Shown one piece after another: positions 43,258 to 55,971 of a DNA stretch of 64,000 bases. The DNA lies in NCBI GenBank assembly GCA_963691815.1, contig OY829663.1, positions 3,289,023 to 3,353,022 of the forward strand, written 5' to 3'. The stretch's first letter is position 1, and the number at the start of each line of letters is the position of its first letter. The translations under genes were made by a program, and so were the position numbers. Source of the DNA: Echiichthys vipera. Taxonomy: Eukaryota; Chordata; Actinopteri; Perciformes; Trachinidae. The notes below the pieces were generated by a model. That model did not search any database, was not told the origin of the DNA, and worked only from the letters and a program-made list of their open reading frames with translations.

Positions 43258-43600
43258 TAAAACGTGTCATATCTCCTGAACACTTTGTGCTTTTGGAACC
43301 ACATGTGGTGGTCACGTGTAGATATGATGTCTGGGTGGACATGACAGATTTGGTGCCAATAGGTGGCGCTGTAGCAGCTTAATCTGACTATAAAGGAACG
43401 AACCTGTCTGTCTGTTTGTACGACTGTCCTTTTCATATCTCGAGGAGCATTTATCCAATCAACGTCACACTTGGCAGGTGTATTGGCGAGGACCCGAGGG
43501 AGTGCAGTGACGAGCGTGAAGTCGATCGGGTGAGCGGTTCTCGAGAACGCTGCAAGCAGCACTCACAGGGGCGTGTGCCAGCTGGATGCACACTGCAGGT
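43258..43600. repeat. probable dispersed repeat, family not assigned
   Basis: The text (ACGTGTCATATCTCCTGAAC ... GTAGGTGGCGCTGTAGCAG) resembles repeats common in fish, but no second copy is in the window. Confidence 0.35.
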
Positions 43601-43883
43601 ATAAAGGCAGCTGCAGGACACGTCGTCCACCTTTGTTTTCACACCTCCAGGATGTGAACCACACCCTGCTACCTGTCCACACATCCTCCTCCCAGCCTCT
43701 TATGGAGAGTGAGTAAGACATGTGTGTTACACAATGAGAGCTCGACTCTCAGTGTGCAGAAGGAGAAAGACACAAACCGCAACTTTACAATTCAAAACTG
43801 AGAGGAAATCTTCCCGTTGTCATGGTGCAGAGAGTAATAATCTCCAGCTGCTGCATGTTTCAATATGTACACAGGACCCGGAG

Positions 43884-43885
<2 letters not shown>

Positions 43886-43919
<34 letters not shown>
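43886..43919. repeat. (CA)n microsatellite
   Basis: About 17 dinucleotides. Confidence 0.95.
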
Positions 43920-43925
<6 letters not shown>

Positions 43926-44951
43926 ACTGATGAAATGAACCATCCTCCATCAGCATGGTGCCAATTAACTGTGTACAAGAATGCAGTTTAAGGCGCGCTG
44001 TGGCAATTCTTCTTCTCTTTAACGAGACGACGTTTGCAGCTCTGTCGTCTTTATCTCGTCTCTTTCTGACGGTTCACCTGAAGCTGCTCAGGTGGGAAAC
44101 ATATGAGAGACATCACATTACATAACATTAAGGAATGCACACGTGCAAAAAGACGGGAGAGGACACGCTCGAGAATCTATTTCTTTAGTATAATGGTATA
44201 TTTTTATGTTTGATTTCCAAAATAAGAGTCATTTATCAAAAGTAAGACCCCAGAGAAAGAGACTATTCTCATTATCAGTTGTTGTTTTGGCAACAAAAAG
44301 GCCAAAACTCAAGGTGACGTCTTCAAAAAACCTAAATATATTTAGTTTACACTCGTATCAAACAGAGAGGAGCAGCAAAAGAGGAATATTTGGCCTTTTT
44401 GCTTTAAAAAATGAAAGTTTGCAGATGCATGTTCTGCTTCAGTCGTGTGATATCTGGTGTAAAAGCTCGGCCGTCACTTCAGTGATGTTGTTGCCAGCCT
44501 ACGGTCGGCTCCTCGGGCCGGCTGCATGAGGTCACCTTTGGCTTCAGCGCGGACTCATGTCACGACGCCTGTCACTGCAGCTGAGGACTCGGTGAAGTCA
44601 GCCGCTAAACTCAGACGAGTGATTGTTTCAATCAGAACGATGAACCTGCATCTTTGACTCGCTCTCATCAGACCAAAGTTCAGTTCACACAGATCCAGTT
44701 TAAGTTCCTCTCTATCACACAGTTAACTCAACGCTGACTGATCATGTGACCCACTAATGAAAGCACTTGTTGCCTCTTTGCTGAGTCTTCTAATATCCGT
44801 GTCCGTGGAGACGCCATCTTAGTGACGCTGCTGACAGCTCCTGGTGTGTCGGCCCAAATTGTCACTAACGTTATGCTGCGTTCACTTGTAATCAGACATC
44901 GGGAACTTCAGCTTCTGAGTGAGGCTTGTAGTAAGGGCAGAAGTGTAATAG

Positions 44952-44956
<5 letters not shown>

Positions 44957-45004
<48 letters not shown>
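44957..45004. repeat. (GT)n microsatellite
   Basis: About 24 dinucleotides. Confidence 0.95.
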
Positions 45005-45006
<2 letters not shown>

Positions 45007-45351
45007 ATGGACTGGAAGTAGAGAGGTGAAAGTGTGTCAGTAAAGTTACAGACGAGCTAAAATAATAAATAGTCAACACACATATTGTTATATACATAGT
45101 GACAGTTCCATCTTACGGCCAAAGAGGCCGCTAGAAACAACGTACCTCCAATCTGACGGAGTACAACGAGTCGTTTCAGTGCCAAAACTTAACCGCCACG
45201 TTCACGGCATTAACCCGTAGAGATCGGATCGGCATCTGCGTGTCTTAGGACGCTTTCACGCCACCCTTATTTAGCTCGGTTGCATCGAAGTTGAGTGCGT
45301 TCTCATCTGCTACGGTTCGTTTGTGCAGCTGAAAATGCAGCGATCGTACTG

Positions 45352-45525
45352 TGGATCTACACACCATCTAACCATTCACACTCACTCACACACCCATGCG
45401 CAGCACGGGGAGCGATTCGGGTTCAGTGTCTTGCCCAAGGACACTGCGGCATGGAGGAGCCGGAGATCAAACCGCCGATCTCTCGAATGGAAGAAGACAA
45501 GCTCTGCCTTTGAGCCACAACCACG
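45352..45525 (-). mobile_element. tRNA-derived SINE, family S2, truncated
   Basis: On the - strand it reads TTGTGGCTCAAAGGCAGAGC ... CATTCGAGAGATCGGCGGTT ... GACACTGAACCCGAATCGCT, paralleling the fuller copy at 60762-61070. Confidence 0.7.
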
Positions 45526-46599
45526 TCAAACTATTGTTTTTCTGACACCTGGAACACGTGTTTACTGCTGTCTGCCAGAACACTTCCCTTCAGGACCAGT
45601 GTGTGTGTGTGTCTGTGTGTGTGTGTGCAACTCTCTCAGAGTAGACATGTGAAGTGCAACTTCAGCACTTCTTTGGGAGGGAGGGGGTGCCTGTCAGACC
45701 TCCCTGTGTGTTCATCTCTCCAGACCAGTCTCATGCCAAAGCTCTGCAGAAACTTGCAGACGGCTGTTCCGTGTCCATCCAAACATCAACAGAACGACAC
45801 CGGCGCGTCTCTCCTTCCTCTCCACGGATCATCTGTGCAGCTGGACCGGGTCCCAGCTGCGGTCACAGACTCCAACACGCCTGGCTCTCCCAGAAAATCA
45901 ATGTAACAAGAAACTGTCTCTTCCCATGAGGATGGAGAGAGAGGTGTGTGTCGGAGGAGGAGAAGAAAGAGACTCCCTCCACCGACAGCCTCTGATTACC
46001 ACCGACATGCAAACAGAGCATTAAGCCCTATTGTTTTCATCAGTTGGTGGTGAAAGGCTTTTCATGCGCATCAGATCCTGTGCACTGACCCCGGCGGATT
46101 ACCCAGGAGCCCATATGTGTCAGATAAGCAGCCTGGCTCACTGCTCAGGCCGTGGCAGTGGAGACGCTGCTGCTGCTGCACACTCTCCACTGTTGATCAA
46201 AATGAAAAATGGGCTTGGCATTTGCGCACGGAGCAGGCGCCGCATCCTCTTCCAAATCCCAACAGAACCCGCTCTCCTAACAATGTACCAACACCAACAT
46301 ACATGCAGATGAATGCAACCCGGCAGAGGCTCGTCGGTGCGTTGCTTTACACTCATGGTTATATATGATAAAGGGGTGGATGTGTGCTGCACGTACAGCG
46401 ATGCTAGAAAGCGTTTAGGCCCCGATGCGAGAGAGAAGCGAAAGATCCAGAAAAACGGGAGCGAGAGGGGGAGAAAAGAGCCACACATCCCCTCAATCAC
46501 ATCCGAGGACACAAAGAACAGAAGCTGCTCAGTTGGGAAAACACACGAGAGGCATAACATCACATTATTGTCCCCTGGGACCTTTTTAATAATGAGATT

Positions 46600-47450
46600 A
46601 TAGATATTCTGATGGATTAGGCTTGTTGTTACAGCGCGCAGGGACAAGCTCCGCGCGTCTGGAGCAGAGAGGGACCTGCGCCTCCGGAGGATGAGGATGA
46701 TGGAGACATTTTGGGTTGTTTTTTGAAGGGAATGGGGAGAAAACACGGCGTGTTGTCGGAGGGAGGGGACCGGAGCGACGACGGGCTGCAACAAAAACAC
46801 GCTCCTCTGTTGATTGAGACGGAGGGTCGATGGAGAAGATGGAGGTCGCGCTCAATTCTTTAAAAAAAAACCACACAAAACACAAACGTGCAGAAATAAA
46901 TACACACGCCGCCGCGGGAGCATCTGTGTCGCCCGCGAGAACATGCATTTCATCCATGTGCATGATATTTGGAGAAGCGCTCAGAGGCCCAACCTCTCCC
47001 CACCTCATGCAAAAAATATTAAGTGACAAGACGAATGCCGATGGAGGATGACGACGCAGGGTTTCTGTCGCGTGTCCGCGGCTCACGGCGACGCCTCGGC
47101 GGCTTCGCACCGACACCGGATCGGTGAGATAAAGCAGATTTTCCGGGGGTTTGCTTACCTGAGTGCGGACAGCGGTGTTGTGTCTTCAGCGGCAGTCGCT
47201 CACCGGGGCTCGCGCAGCTCGTCCTCGCAGTGCGGCGGTTGGCCGGAGCGGGGCGCTGCGGAGCGCACGGGGGCGCACCGGGGGCGCACGGGACTCGAGC
47301 CGCTGTCCTGAAATGCAACCTGTTCCTGCTCCACACACGCACGAGCGTCTGCTTTAGGGGAGGCTGGAAACACAGAGCAGCGGACACGCGCTCGGAAAAC
47401 ACCGGGTTTACTTTGTGTTCCGTCTCCAAACGTCACAAACACACACGATA
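46600..47450 (-). promoter_or_regulatory. mapt: CpG-rich region, mapt promoter and first exon
   Basis: CpG density rises sharply (CGCGTGTCCGCGGCTCACGG, GGGGCGCTGCGGAGCGCACG) compared with the flanks. It surrounds a strong - strand donor at 47158. Mammalian MAPT also starts in a CpG island. No TATA box was noticed. Confidence 0.6.
47159..47330 (-). other. mapt: mapt non-coding first exon (5' end approximate)
   Basis: The - strand donor CCGCACTCAG|GTAAGC lies at 47159/47158. Splicing to the acceptor at 36221 would place 18 nt of leader before the ATG, with an intron of about 10.9 kb. The upstream boundary is not visible. Confidence 0.55.
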
Positions 47451-47706
47451 ATCAGCTGCAGTGCAGGAATATTCTGCATTTTCAATCATACATACATGAA
47501 ATTATACTTTACTTAAGTAACCCACCAACAAGTAGAGTGCACTTTGGAGGTATTTGCACCTTTATTTCCCTTTTACGCGTCTTTATATTTAAGGTAAGGG
47601 TTTTTAAGTATGAGTATTGAGCTTTTACAGGTTTCTGACAACTTCAGTTACTTTGCAGATTTATATCATTAATAAAGAACAGAGTAAATCACCTGATTAT
47701 GATGAG

Positions 47707-48990
47707 AGTTTACAACTACAAAGAGACACAAAACAACTACAGTGAGATACAAAACAACTACAAACAGACACAAAACAACTACAAAGAGACACAAAACAAC
47801 TACAGTGAGATACAAAACAACTACAAACAGACACAAAACAACTACAAAGAGACAAAACAACTACAAAGAGACACAAAACAACTACAAAGAGACAAAACAA
47901 CTACCATGAGACACAAAACAACTACAAAGAGACACAAAACAACTACCATGAGACAAAACAACTACAAAGAGACACAAAACAACTACCATGAGACACAAAA
48001 CAACTACAAAGAGACACAAAACAACTACAAAGAGACACAAAACAACTACAAAGAGACACAAAACAACTACCATGAGACACAAAACAACTACAAAGAGACA
48101 CAAAACAACTACAGTGAGATACAAAACAACTACAAACAGACACAAAACAACTACAAAGAGACACAAAACAACTACAGTGAGATACAAAACAACTACAAAC
48201 AGACACAAAACAACTACAAAGAGACAAAACAACTACAAAGAGACACAAAACAACTACAAAGAGACAAAACAACTACCATGAGACACAAAACAACTACAAA
48301 GAGACACAAAACAACTACCATGAGACAAAACAACTACAAAGAGACACAAAACAACTACCATGAGACACAAAACAACTACCATGAGACACAAAACAACTAC
48401 CACGAGACACAAAACAACTACCATGAGACACAAAACAACTACAAAGAGACACAAAACAACTACAAAGAGACACAAAACAACTACAAAGAGACACAAAACA
48501 ACTACCATGAGACACAAAACAACTACAAAGAGACACAAAACAACTAGCATGAGACAAAACAACTACAAAGAGACACAAAACAACTACCATGAGACACAAA
48601 ACAACTACCATGAGACACAAAACAACTACAAAGAGACACAAAACAACTACAAAGAGACACAAAACAACTACAAAGAGACACAAAACAACTACAAAGAGAC
48701 ACAAAACAACTACCATGAGACACAAAGAGACACAAAACAACTACAAAGAGACAAAATAACCACAAAGAGACACAAAACAACTACAAAGAGACACAAAACT
48801 ACAATGAGACACAAAACAACTACAAACAGACACAAAACAACTACAAAACAGACACAAAACAACTAGAAAGAGACACAAAACAACTAGAAAGAGACACAAA
48901 ACAACTACAAAGAGACACAAAACAACTACAAACAGACACAAAACAACCACAAAGAGACACAAAACAACCACAAAGAGACAATAAAATGAC
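47707..48990. repeat. 21-bp minisatellite array M2
   Basis: About 60 units of ACAAAACAACTACAAAGAGAC with variants (CCATGAGAC, AGTGAGATA, AAACAGAC) and occasional 19-nt units. Higher-order blocks recur, for example 47735-47850 against 48105-48225. Reading frames here are artefacts of the period. Confidence 0.97.
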
Positions 48991-49103
48991 TAAAAGGAGA
49001 CAGAGGCTCTGCTCCCTGAAGGAGAATCTGCGGTGGAGTGTTTGTGACGGTTGATGCAGATTGTTGTTGATTCAAAACACTTTGTTTTGAATAATCTGAA
49101 TAA

Positions 49104-49120
49104 TTGAGCTCTGACACACA

Positions 49121-49161
<41 letters not shown>
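49104..49161. repeat. (CA)n microsatellite
   Basis: CA run with one TA interruption. Confidence 0.95.
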
Positions 49162-49165
<4 letters not shown>

Positions 49166-49328
49166 AGTTGTGACTCCAGAGGAGACCCAGAGTGTCCAAA
49201 GACCCAAGATACGTCTCCTTAAAGTCAAAATGATGCACAAGACGCGTAAATCACAGAGTCACAGAGCTTCAACAAGTGGAATAAGACGATGAAGGGAAAT
49301 AAAAACGTCCATTAATGATATTTTAAAA

Positions 49329-49331
<3 letters not shown>

Positions 49332-49381
<50 letters not shown>
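49332..49381. repeat. (GT)n microsatellite
   Basis: About 25 uninterrupted GT dinucleotides. Confidence 0.95.
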
Positions 49382-49383
<2 letters not shown>

Positions 49384-49525
49384 ACAAACAGAAGCTGCAG
49401 CACCATCAGTGCGGTCGGCACACAACTCTCCAGTCTTGGCACATGAAACAGCGGAGGCCCGGGGGGATAAACAGTGCACCCTTGTGTCACTGCTCTTTCC
49501 CCGGCCTCGCCGTGGCCTCTCTCAC

Positions 49526-49749
<224 letters not shown>

Positions 49750-49878
49750 GAGGCCAACTTTTACACCAAGTCGAGAAACCGCTGGGCTCCGGAAAACAGC
49801 AGTGGAATTACTGACGGTCAGACGTGTTTGGGAATGTTGCAGCTATGAGGTGTTGGCAGGACAAGACTCTTTGTTCCT

Positions 49879-50487
49879 TCTCTCTCTCTCTCTCCCTCCC
49901 TCTCTCTCTCTCTCTCTCCCCCCCTCTCTCCATCTCCCCCTCTCTCTCTCTCTCTCTCTCTCCCTCTCCCTGTCTCTCCCTCTCCCCCTCTCTCTCGCTC
50001 CCTCTCCCTGTCTCTCCCTCTCCCCCTCTCTCTCTCCCTCTCCCCCTCTCTCTCTCTCCGTCTCTCCCTCTCCCCCTCTCTCCCTGTCTCTCCCTCTCCC
50101 CCTCTCCCTCTCTCTCTCTCCCTCTCCCTGTCTCTCCCTCTCCCCCTCTCTCTCTCTCTCTCCCTCTCCCCCTCTCTCCCTCTCCCCCCCTCTCTCTCTC
50201 TCCCTCTCCCCCTCTCTCTCTCTCCCTCTCCCTGTCTCTCCCTCTCCCCCCCTCTCTCTCTCTCCCTCTCCCCCTCTCTCTCTCTCTCTCTCCCCTTCTC
50301 TCTGTCTCTCCCTCCCCTTCTCTCTCTCCCTCCCTCCCCCTCTCTCTCTCCCTCCCTCCCTCTCCATCTCCCTCTCTCCATCTCCCCCTCTCCCTGTCTC
50401 TCTCTCTCCATCTCTCTCTCTCTCTCCCTCTCCATCTCCCTCTCTTTCTCTCTCTCTCTCTCTCCCTCCCTCTCTCTCTCCCTCCGT
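49879..50487. repeat. CT-rich polypyrimidine tract
   Basis: About 610 bp of CTCTCT, CCCTCTCC and CCCCCTCTCT with few purines. Long frames across it on both strands are low-complexity artefacts. Confidence 0.96.
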
Positions 50488-50934
50488 GTCCTGGAGATCT
50501 GCCCGGTGCAGCAGCTGCCACGAGCTGTGTGGCTGGAGATGATTGGATTTGTCCTGGTGGGAGTTCACTGTGGGCCAGGTGCTGCCGTGGGATCCCTCTC
50601 ACGCTGGAAATCTCCTTTTTACGCCCTTTAAATCCTCATGTGGTCACAGGCTGTTACCTGCAGGAGCCACTTCACTGACTGCAGGACGTCTCGGTCTTTC
50701 CAGGCACATTACAGAGCTATTTATACAACGAAGCCAGTTTAGAGGTTTTTCGCCCTGTTGCAGAGAGTTTGACGAGAAGATCGACACCAAATATGAAGCT
50801 ACAGCTATCAGCCCGTTAGCTTAGCTTAGCATAAGGGCTGGAAACAGGGAAAGAGCTAACCTATAGCTCTGTCCAAAGGTAATAAAATACCCCTGCCAAC
50901 ACCACTAAAGTTCAATAAAAGAGAACATGCCTCT

Positions 50935-51480
50935 CAGAAAAGACACGAAACAACGGAAAAGACACAAAAGAACGACAAAAAGACACAAAAAACTACAAAT
51001 ACACACACAACAACCACAAAGAGACACAACACAACTACAATGAGACTGAGACAAAAAATGACCAAAAGGAAACAAAACAACTACAAAGAGACACAAAACA
51101 TCTACAGAGACACAAAATAACTATAAAGTGACAAAACAACTACAAAGAGACACAAAACGACTACAAAGAGACAAAACAACTACAAAGAGACACAAAACAA
51201 CTACAAAGAGACACAAAACAACCACAAAGAGACACAAAACAACTACAAAGAGACACAAAACAACTACAAAGAGACACAAAACATCTACAAAGAAACAAAA
51301 AATCTATAAAGAGACACAAAACAGCTACAAAGAGACACAAAAGAACCACAAATAGACACAAAACAACTACAAAGAGACACAAAACTATAAAGAGACACAA
51401 AACAGCTACAAAGAGACACAAAACAACTACAAAGAGACACAAAAAAACTACAAATAGGAACAAAACGACCACAAAGATAC
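50935..51480. repeat. 21-bp minisatellite array M2b
   Basis: The same ACAAAACAACTACAAAGAGA unit as M2, more diverged at its left edge. The right flank (GAGACAGAGGCTCTGCTCCC) is shared with the right flank of M2 at 48998. Confidence 0.93.
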
Positions 51481-51574
51481 AGAGAATGACTGAAAGGAGA
51501 CAGAGGCTCTGCTCCCTGAAGGAGAATCAGCGGTGGAGTATTTGTGACAGCGGATTCAGATTCGTGTTGATGAA

Positions 51575-51655
51575 ATGTAGGGGAGTTTGGGGTCCCCTGC
51601 TGGACCTGCTGCCCCCGAGACCCGACCCCGGATAAGAGGCTGCAGATGAGAACTT
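51575..51655 (+). mobile_element. LINE fragment D, scrap
   Basis: GGAGTTTGGGGTCCCCTGCT through GACCCGACCCCGGATAAGAG matches the 3' end of the other D copies. Confidence 0.65.
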
Positions 51656-51954
51656 GTGGACAATAGTCAGACTGGAACAGCAGAGGGAGGTGTTGCAGCA
51701 TCAGAGTCTCACTGTGAGGGTTTCAACCGTACACCTGTCTGGGTTCTTCCAGAATAAGACGTGAAAGAGTTCTGGCCCTGCAGGTTTCCACAGCAGGTGA
51801 ATATTAAATGAGATCTGCTGCTGTGGGAGGATTCGTCCGTTACGTTAACCACAAAACACGGCCTGTAAACTGAAATAAACAACCTTGTGTGTGTGTGTGT
51901 TGGTCCTGAGGAGCCTGTTCTCGTGGTCACAGTGTACACACAAAATACGCACAA

Positions 51955-52900
51955 AAATTGATGCAAAAGCACCACAAAAAGATGCAAAATGACTAAAAAT
52001 AGATGCAAAACCTCCACAAAAAGATGCAAAATGACTAAAAATAGATGCAAAACCTCCACAAAAAGATGCAAAATGACTAAAAATAGATGCAAAAGCACCA
52101 CAAAAAGATGCAAAATGACTAAAAATTGATGCAAAACCACCACAAAAAGATGCAAAATGACTTAAAAAAGATGCAAAATGACTAAAGATTAATGCAAAAC
52201 CACCTCAAAAAGATGCAAAATGACTAAAAATAGATGCAAAACACCACAAAAAGATGCAAAATAATGAAAAATAGATTCAAAACCACCACAAAAAGATGCA
52301 AAACAACCTCAAAAAGATGCAAAATGACTAAAAATAGATGCAAATACACCACAAAAAGATGCAAAATGACTAAAAATAGATGCAAAACCTCCACAAAAAG
52401 ATGCTAAATGACTAAAAATAGATGCAAAACCACCACAAAAAGATGCAAAACAACCTCAAAAAGATGCAAAATGACTAAAAATAGATGCAAATACACCACA
52501 AAAAGATGCAAAATGACTAAAAATAATTGCAAAACCTCCACAAAAAGATGCAAAATGACTAAAAATAGATGCAAAACCTCCACAAAAAGATGCAAAATGA
52601 CTAAAAATAATTGCAAAACCTCCACAAAAAGATGCAAAATGACTAAAAATAATTGCAAAACCTCCACAAAAAGATGCAAAATGACTAAAAATAATTGCAA
52701 AACCACCACAAAAAGATGCTAAATGACTAAAAATAGATGCAAAACCACCACAAAAAGATGCAAAATGACTAAAAATAGATACAAAACATCACAAAAAGAT
52801 GCAAAATGACAAAAAATAGATGCAAATCCACAACAAAAAGATGCAAAATGACTAAAAATAGATGTAAAACCACCACAAAAAGATACAAAATGAAAACGAT
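51955..52900. repeat. 42-bp minisatellite array M1b
   Basis: Alternation of two 21-bp half-units: AGATGCAAAATGACTAAAAA(T) and AGATGCAAAACCACCACAAA(A). About 22 double units. Confidence 0.95.
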
Positions 52901-53739
52901 ATAAACATTTATTAGCAGTAGATTAATTGTTCATAACATAACGTAGAATATTAAAACTAAGGTGGACGTTACAGGTGAATTTAATTGATCTTTGTGTTCC
53001 CGTCAGGTGAGGTCGACTCATCCCGAGTGTTCGATTGTTTTTCATCTCCAAGAGAAAGAGAGCGAGAGTAAAGAGAAGATGCAGAGCGACGCTGCTGCAG
53101 CTGCAGCTGCTGAGGGTCACCGAGACCTTTGGGTCCGAGCGGAGACGGTTTCAAACACGACAGAAGCACTGATGTTTGTTTTATCCACCACTTCAGTGCA
53201 ATCATTCCATCTCACTGCTCATTTCTGTCATTAACAGTCAGACACATTTGATCTTATACGCACGGTCAGCGTTGTCATTCGATTTGACTTAAAAGCATCA
53301 AATTAGGAAACATTTCTGTGTTTCAGGTGCAAAAGGAAATCCAGAGGACGCTGAGAAGATGGTGGCCTGAGAACCTCCCGACACAAGAGTCCGTCCCCTG
53401 AAGTCAAAGAAAAGAAAGGATGACGTAAACAAACGAGTGTCGCTGCTCTTAGAACAAAACGGGTAAACAGGAAGGAACCCCATCCGCTCCAAAACGACGC
53501 AGAGCAAAGAAATTATGACATAATATCACTTTATTGTATTTGATTTAACACACACATATATGTTAAATAGACTGTTGGTGTGTGTTGATGTGGGTGGATC
53601 AGCGTCCGTCTGTGATATTCATTAAATAATCAGATTAATATAGAAGATTAGCTCTGAAGTTTGTTCATTTCAGTCACATGACCCCAGAGTTTCTGCATCA
53701 GGAGGGCACCTGGTGGTCACTGTGTCACATTACAAGTGA

Positions 53740-53996
53740 AATGACTAAAAATAGGTGCAAAACAGTCAGAAAAAGATGCAAAATGACTACAAATAGATGC
53801 AAAACCACCACAAAAAGATGCAAAATGACTAAAAATAGATGCAAAACAGTCAGAAAAAGATGCAAAATGACTAAAAATAGATGCAAAACCACCAAAAAAA
53901 GATGCAAAATGACTAAAAATAGATGCAAAAAAGTTAGAAAAAGATGCAAAACGACCACAAAAAGATGCAAAATGACTAAAAATAGACACAAAATGT
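53740..53996. repeat. 42-bp minisatellite array M1c
   Basis: The same half-units as M1b, with CAGTCAGAAAA variants of the second half. Confidence 0.93.
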
Positions 53997-54063
53997 AAAT
54001 ATTCTTAATTACTTGCTCCTGTATCAGTTCAGCTCTGAGATCTGGGTCCATGTGCACAAACAG

Positions 54064-54142
54064 ACCTCAGGGGCCCCATCCCAGACCTCAGGGGCCCCAT
54101 CCTAGACCTCAGGGGCCCTGTTACAGACCTCAGGGGCTCAGG
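54064..54142. repeat. short tandem CAGACCTCAGGGGCCCCATC
   Basis: Four imperfect copies of about 22 bp, some 300 bp upstream of the mat1a promoter candidate. Confidence 0.85.
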
Positions 54143-54401
54143 TACAGAGAAACAAAGCGCTGGCATGAGTGAATCCCTGGAGGAACTACAAAGTTAAAGT
54201 GATAAACAAACTTCCTGGTTCAGGAGTTTGACGCTGGAAGAGTTCGATGAGTCGACTTTGTGGGAGAGTGGGAACTTTCAGTGCGGGAGGATTTCAAGAG
54301 AAGCGTGTCAGAGAAGAAGAGGAGGGGAAAGGAATCCCACCTCCCCTCCCTGGCCTCTGAATGGTCTGACCCACTGGTTCACACGCACCCTCCCCACCCC
54401 C

Positions 54402-54404
54402 CGC

Positions 54405-54435
<31 letters not shown>

Positions 54436-54470
54436 GTGCAGAGTTATCCGGCTGCTCTGCCCTGGGACGG
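54402..54470 (+). promoter_or_regulatory. mat1a: candidate TATA promoter of mat1a
   Basis: A (GT)n run (54404-54430) is followed by TATATAG at 54430-54436, about 150 bp before the ATG. Transcription would start near 54460. Position and motif only; inferred. Confidence 0.45.
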
Positions 54471-54586
54471 TGAGATTAGACCGCAGCCACATCGTCATCT
54501 GCCCCGTCTTTGTCCGCCTGTTTGGATAAGAACCACGAGAAGAGCTTCATCACGTCGGTGCAGGACCTGCAGCACACGGGGACAGA

Positions 54587-54677
54587 ATGAACGGCACAGT
54601 GGACGCCATCCACGAGCACGCTCCTCACGACGGCTCCTTCATGTTTACCTCTGAGTCCGTGGGGGAAGGACACCCTG
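54587..54677 (+). CDS. mat1a: mat1a exon 1 (coding part)
   Basis: ATG at 54587 in agaATGAACG. Encodes MNGTVDAIHEHAPHDGSFMF and then TSESVGEGHP. Donor CCTG|GTGAGT, phase 1. Confidence 0.95.
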
Positions 54678-55930
54678 GTGAGTGGAGGACTCCCTCCGTC
54701 CACGCTGCTGCGGCTGCTGCTGCTGCTGCTGCGGCTGCACATTGTGCCTGAGGAGCGCTGCTTCCACTGTTGTGTTTCAGGGATCATTGATGACTCTGAG
54801 GAATGTGCTGTGAAAGTCCTGCAGAGTGGAGCACGGAGGCACTGTGGCAGAGAGAAAGTCGTTAGAAGAGCCAGACACCTCTGGACTCACGGGTGTGATT
54901 GTATTCATTTATATTAAGAGCAGGTTTAAAATGAGATCTGATGCAAAATGACTAAAAATAGATGCAAAACCACCACAAAAAGATGCAAAATGACTTAAAA
55001 TAGATGCAAAACCACCACAAAAAGATGCAAAATGACTACAAATAGATGCAAAACCACCACAAAAAGATGCAAAATGACTAAAAATAGATGCAAAACCACC
55101 ACAAAAAGATGCAAAATGACTAAAAACAGATGCAAAACAACCACAAAAAGATGCAAAATGACAAAAAATAGATGCAAAACCACCACAAAAAGATGCAAAA
55201 TGACTAAAAATAGATGCAAAACCACCACAAAAAGATGCAAAATGACTAAAAACAGATGCAAAACCACCACAAAAAGATGCAAAATGACTAAAAACAGATG
55301 CAAAACCAGCACAAAAAGATGCTAAATGACTAAAAATAGATGCAAAACAACCACAAAAAGATGCAAAATGACTAAAAATAGATGCAAAAATATGGAAAAT
55401 GAACAATGGATAGATGATAGATAGATGGATAGATAGCTCAGATCAGATGTTTGTTGTGAGACTCACCTGTGTGACGTCATTCTGTCAGTCTCGTGCACAC
55501 CTCACTGACGGTAACAGTTCACGAGCAAACGTCCTGCAGAAGTCACCTGGAGGCTGCTCCGTTAGCATGTTAGCATGTTAGTCACCTGGAGGCTGCTCCG
55601 TTAGCATGTTAGCATGTTAGTCACCTGGAGGCTGCTCCGTTAGCATGTTAGCATGTTAGTCACCTGGAGGCTGCTCCGTTAGCATGTTAGTCACCTGGAG
55701 GCTGCTCCGTTAGCATGTTAGTTACCTGGAGGCTCCCCCGTTAGCATGTTAGCCCGACCCCTGCGTGCATGCACCTGTAGTTCACTCTTCCTCATCATCA
55801 TCATCGGGGTCGTGTATGTTTTTGATCCGGGTCACGGAGCGTGCCCGCCTGGTGGCGCATCAGGTGACCACTACACCTCCACCGGAGCTCCGCCCTCCTG
55901 AGGCCTACACACACACACACACAAACGCCC

Positions 55931-55971
<41 letters not shown>

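Larger units (their letters stand above)
36221..47158 (-). other. mapt: mapt first intron
   Basis: About 10.9 kb holding element B copy 2, LINE D copy 2, the Harbinger relic, a foldback and microsatellites. 39.65-41.2 kb and 44.0-46.6 kb contain nothing recognised beyond SINE S2 and GT runs. Confidence 0.55.

Noticed and set aside
47019..47451. Several 65-136-codon frames in the CpG-rich region
   Set aside because: High GC removes stops on both strands. Frames overlap each other and show no recognisable domain. The stretch is better read as promoter and non-coding first exon.
47699..48866. 282- and 168-codon frames with NNYKETQ/TKRHKTT repeats
   Set aside because: Same artefact of the 21-bp minisatellite. 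No start context, splice support or non-repeat domain.
54143..54151. TACAGAGAA, the METTL16 target word of MAT2A
   Set aside because: It lies upstream of the promoter candidate, not in the 3' UTR, and no hairpin set is present.
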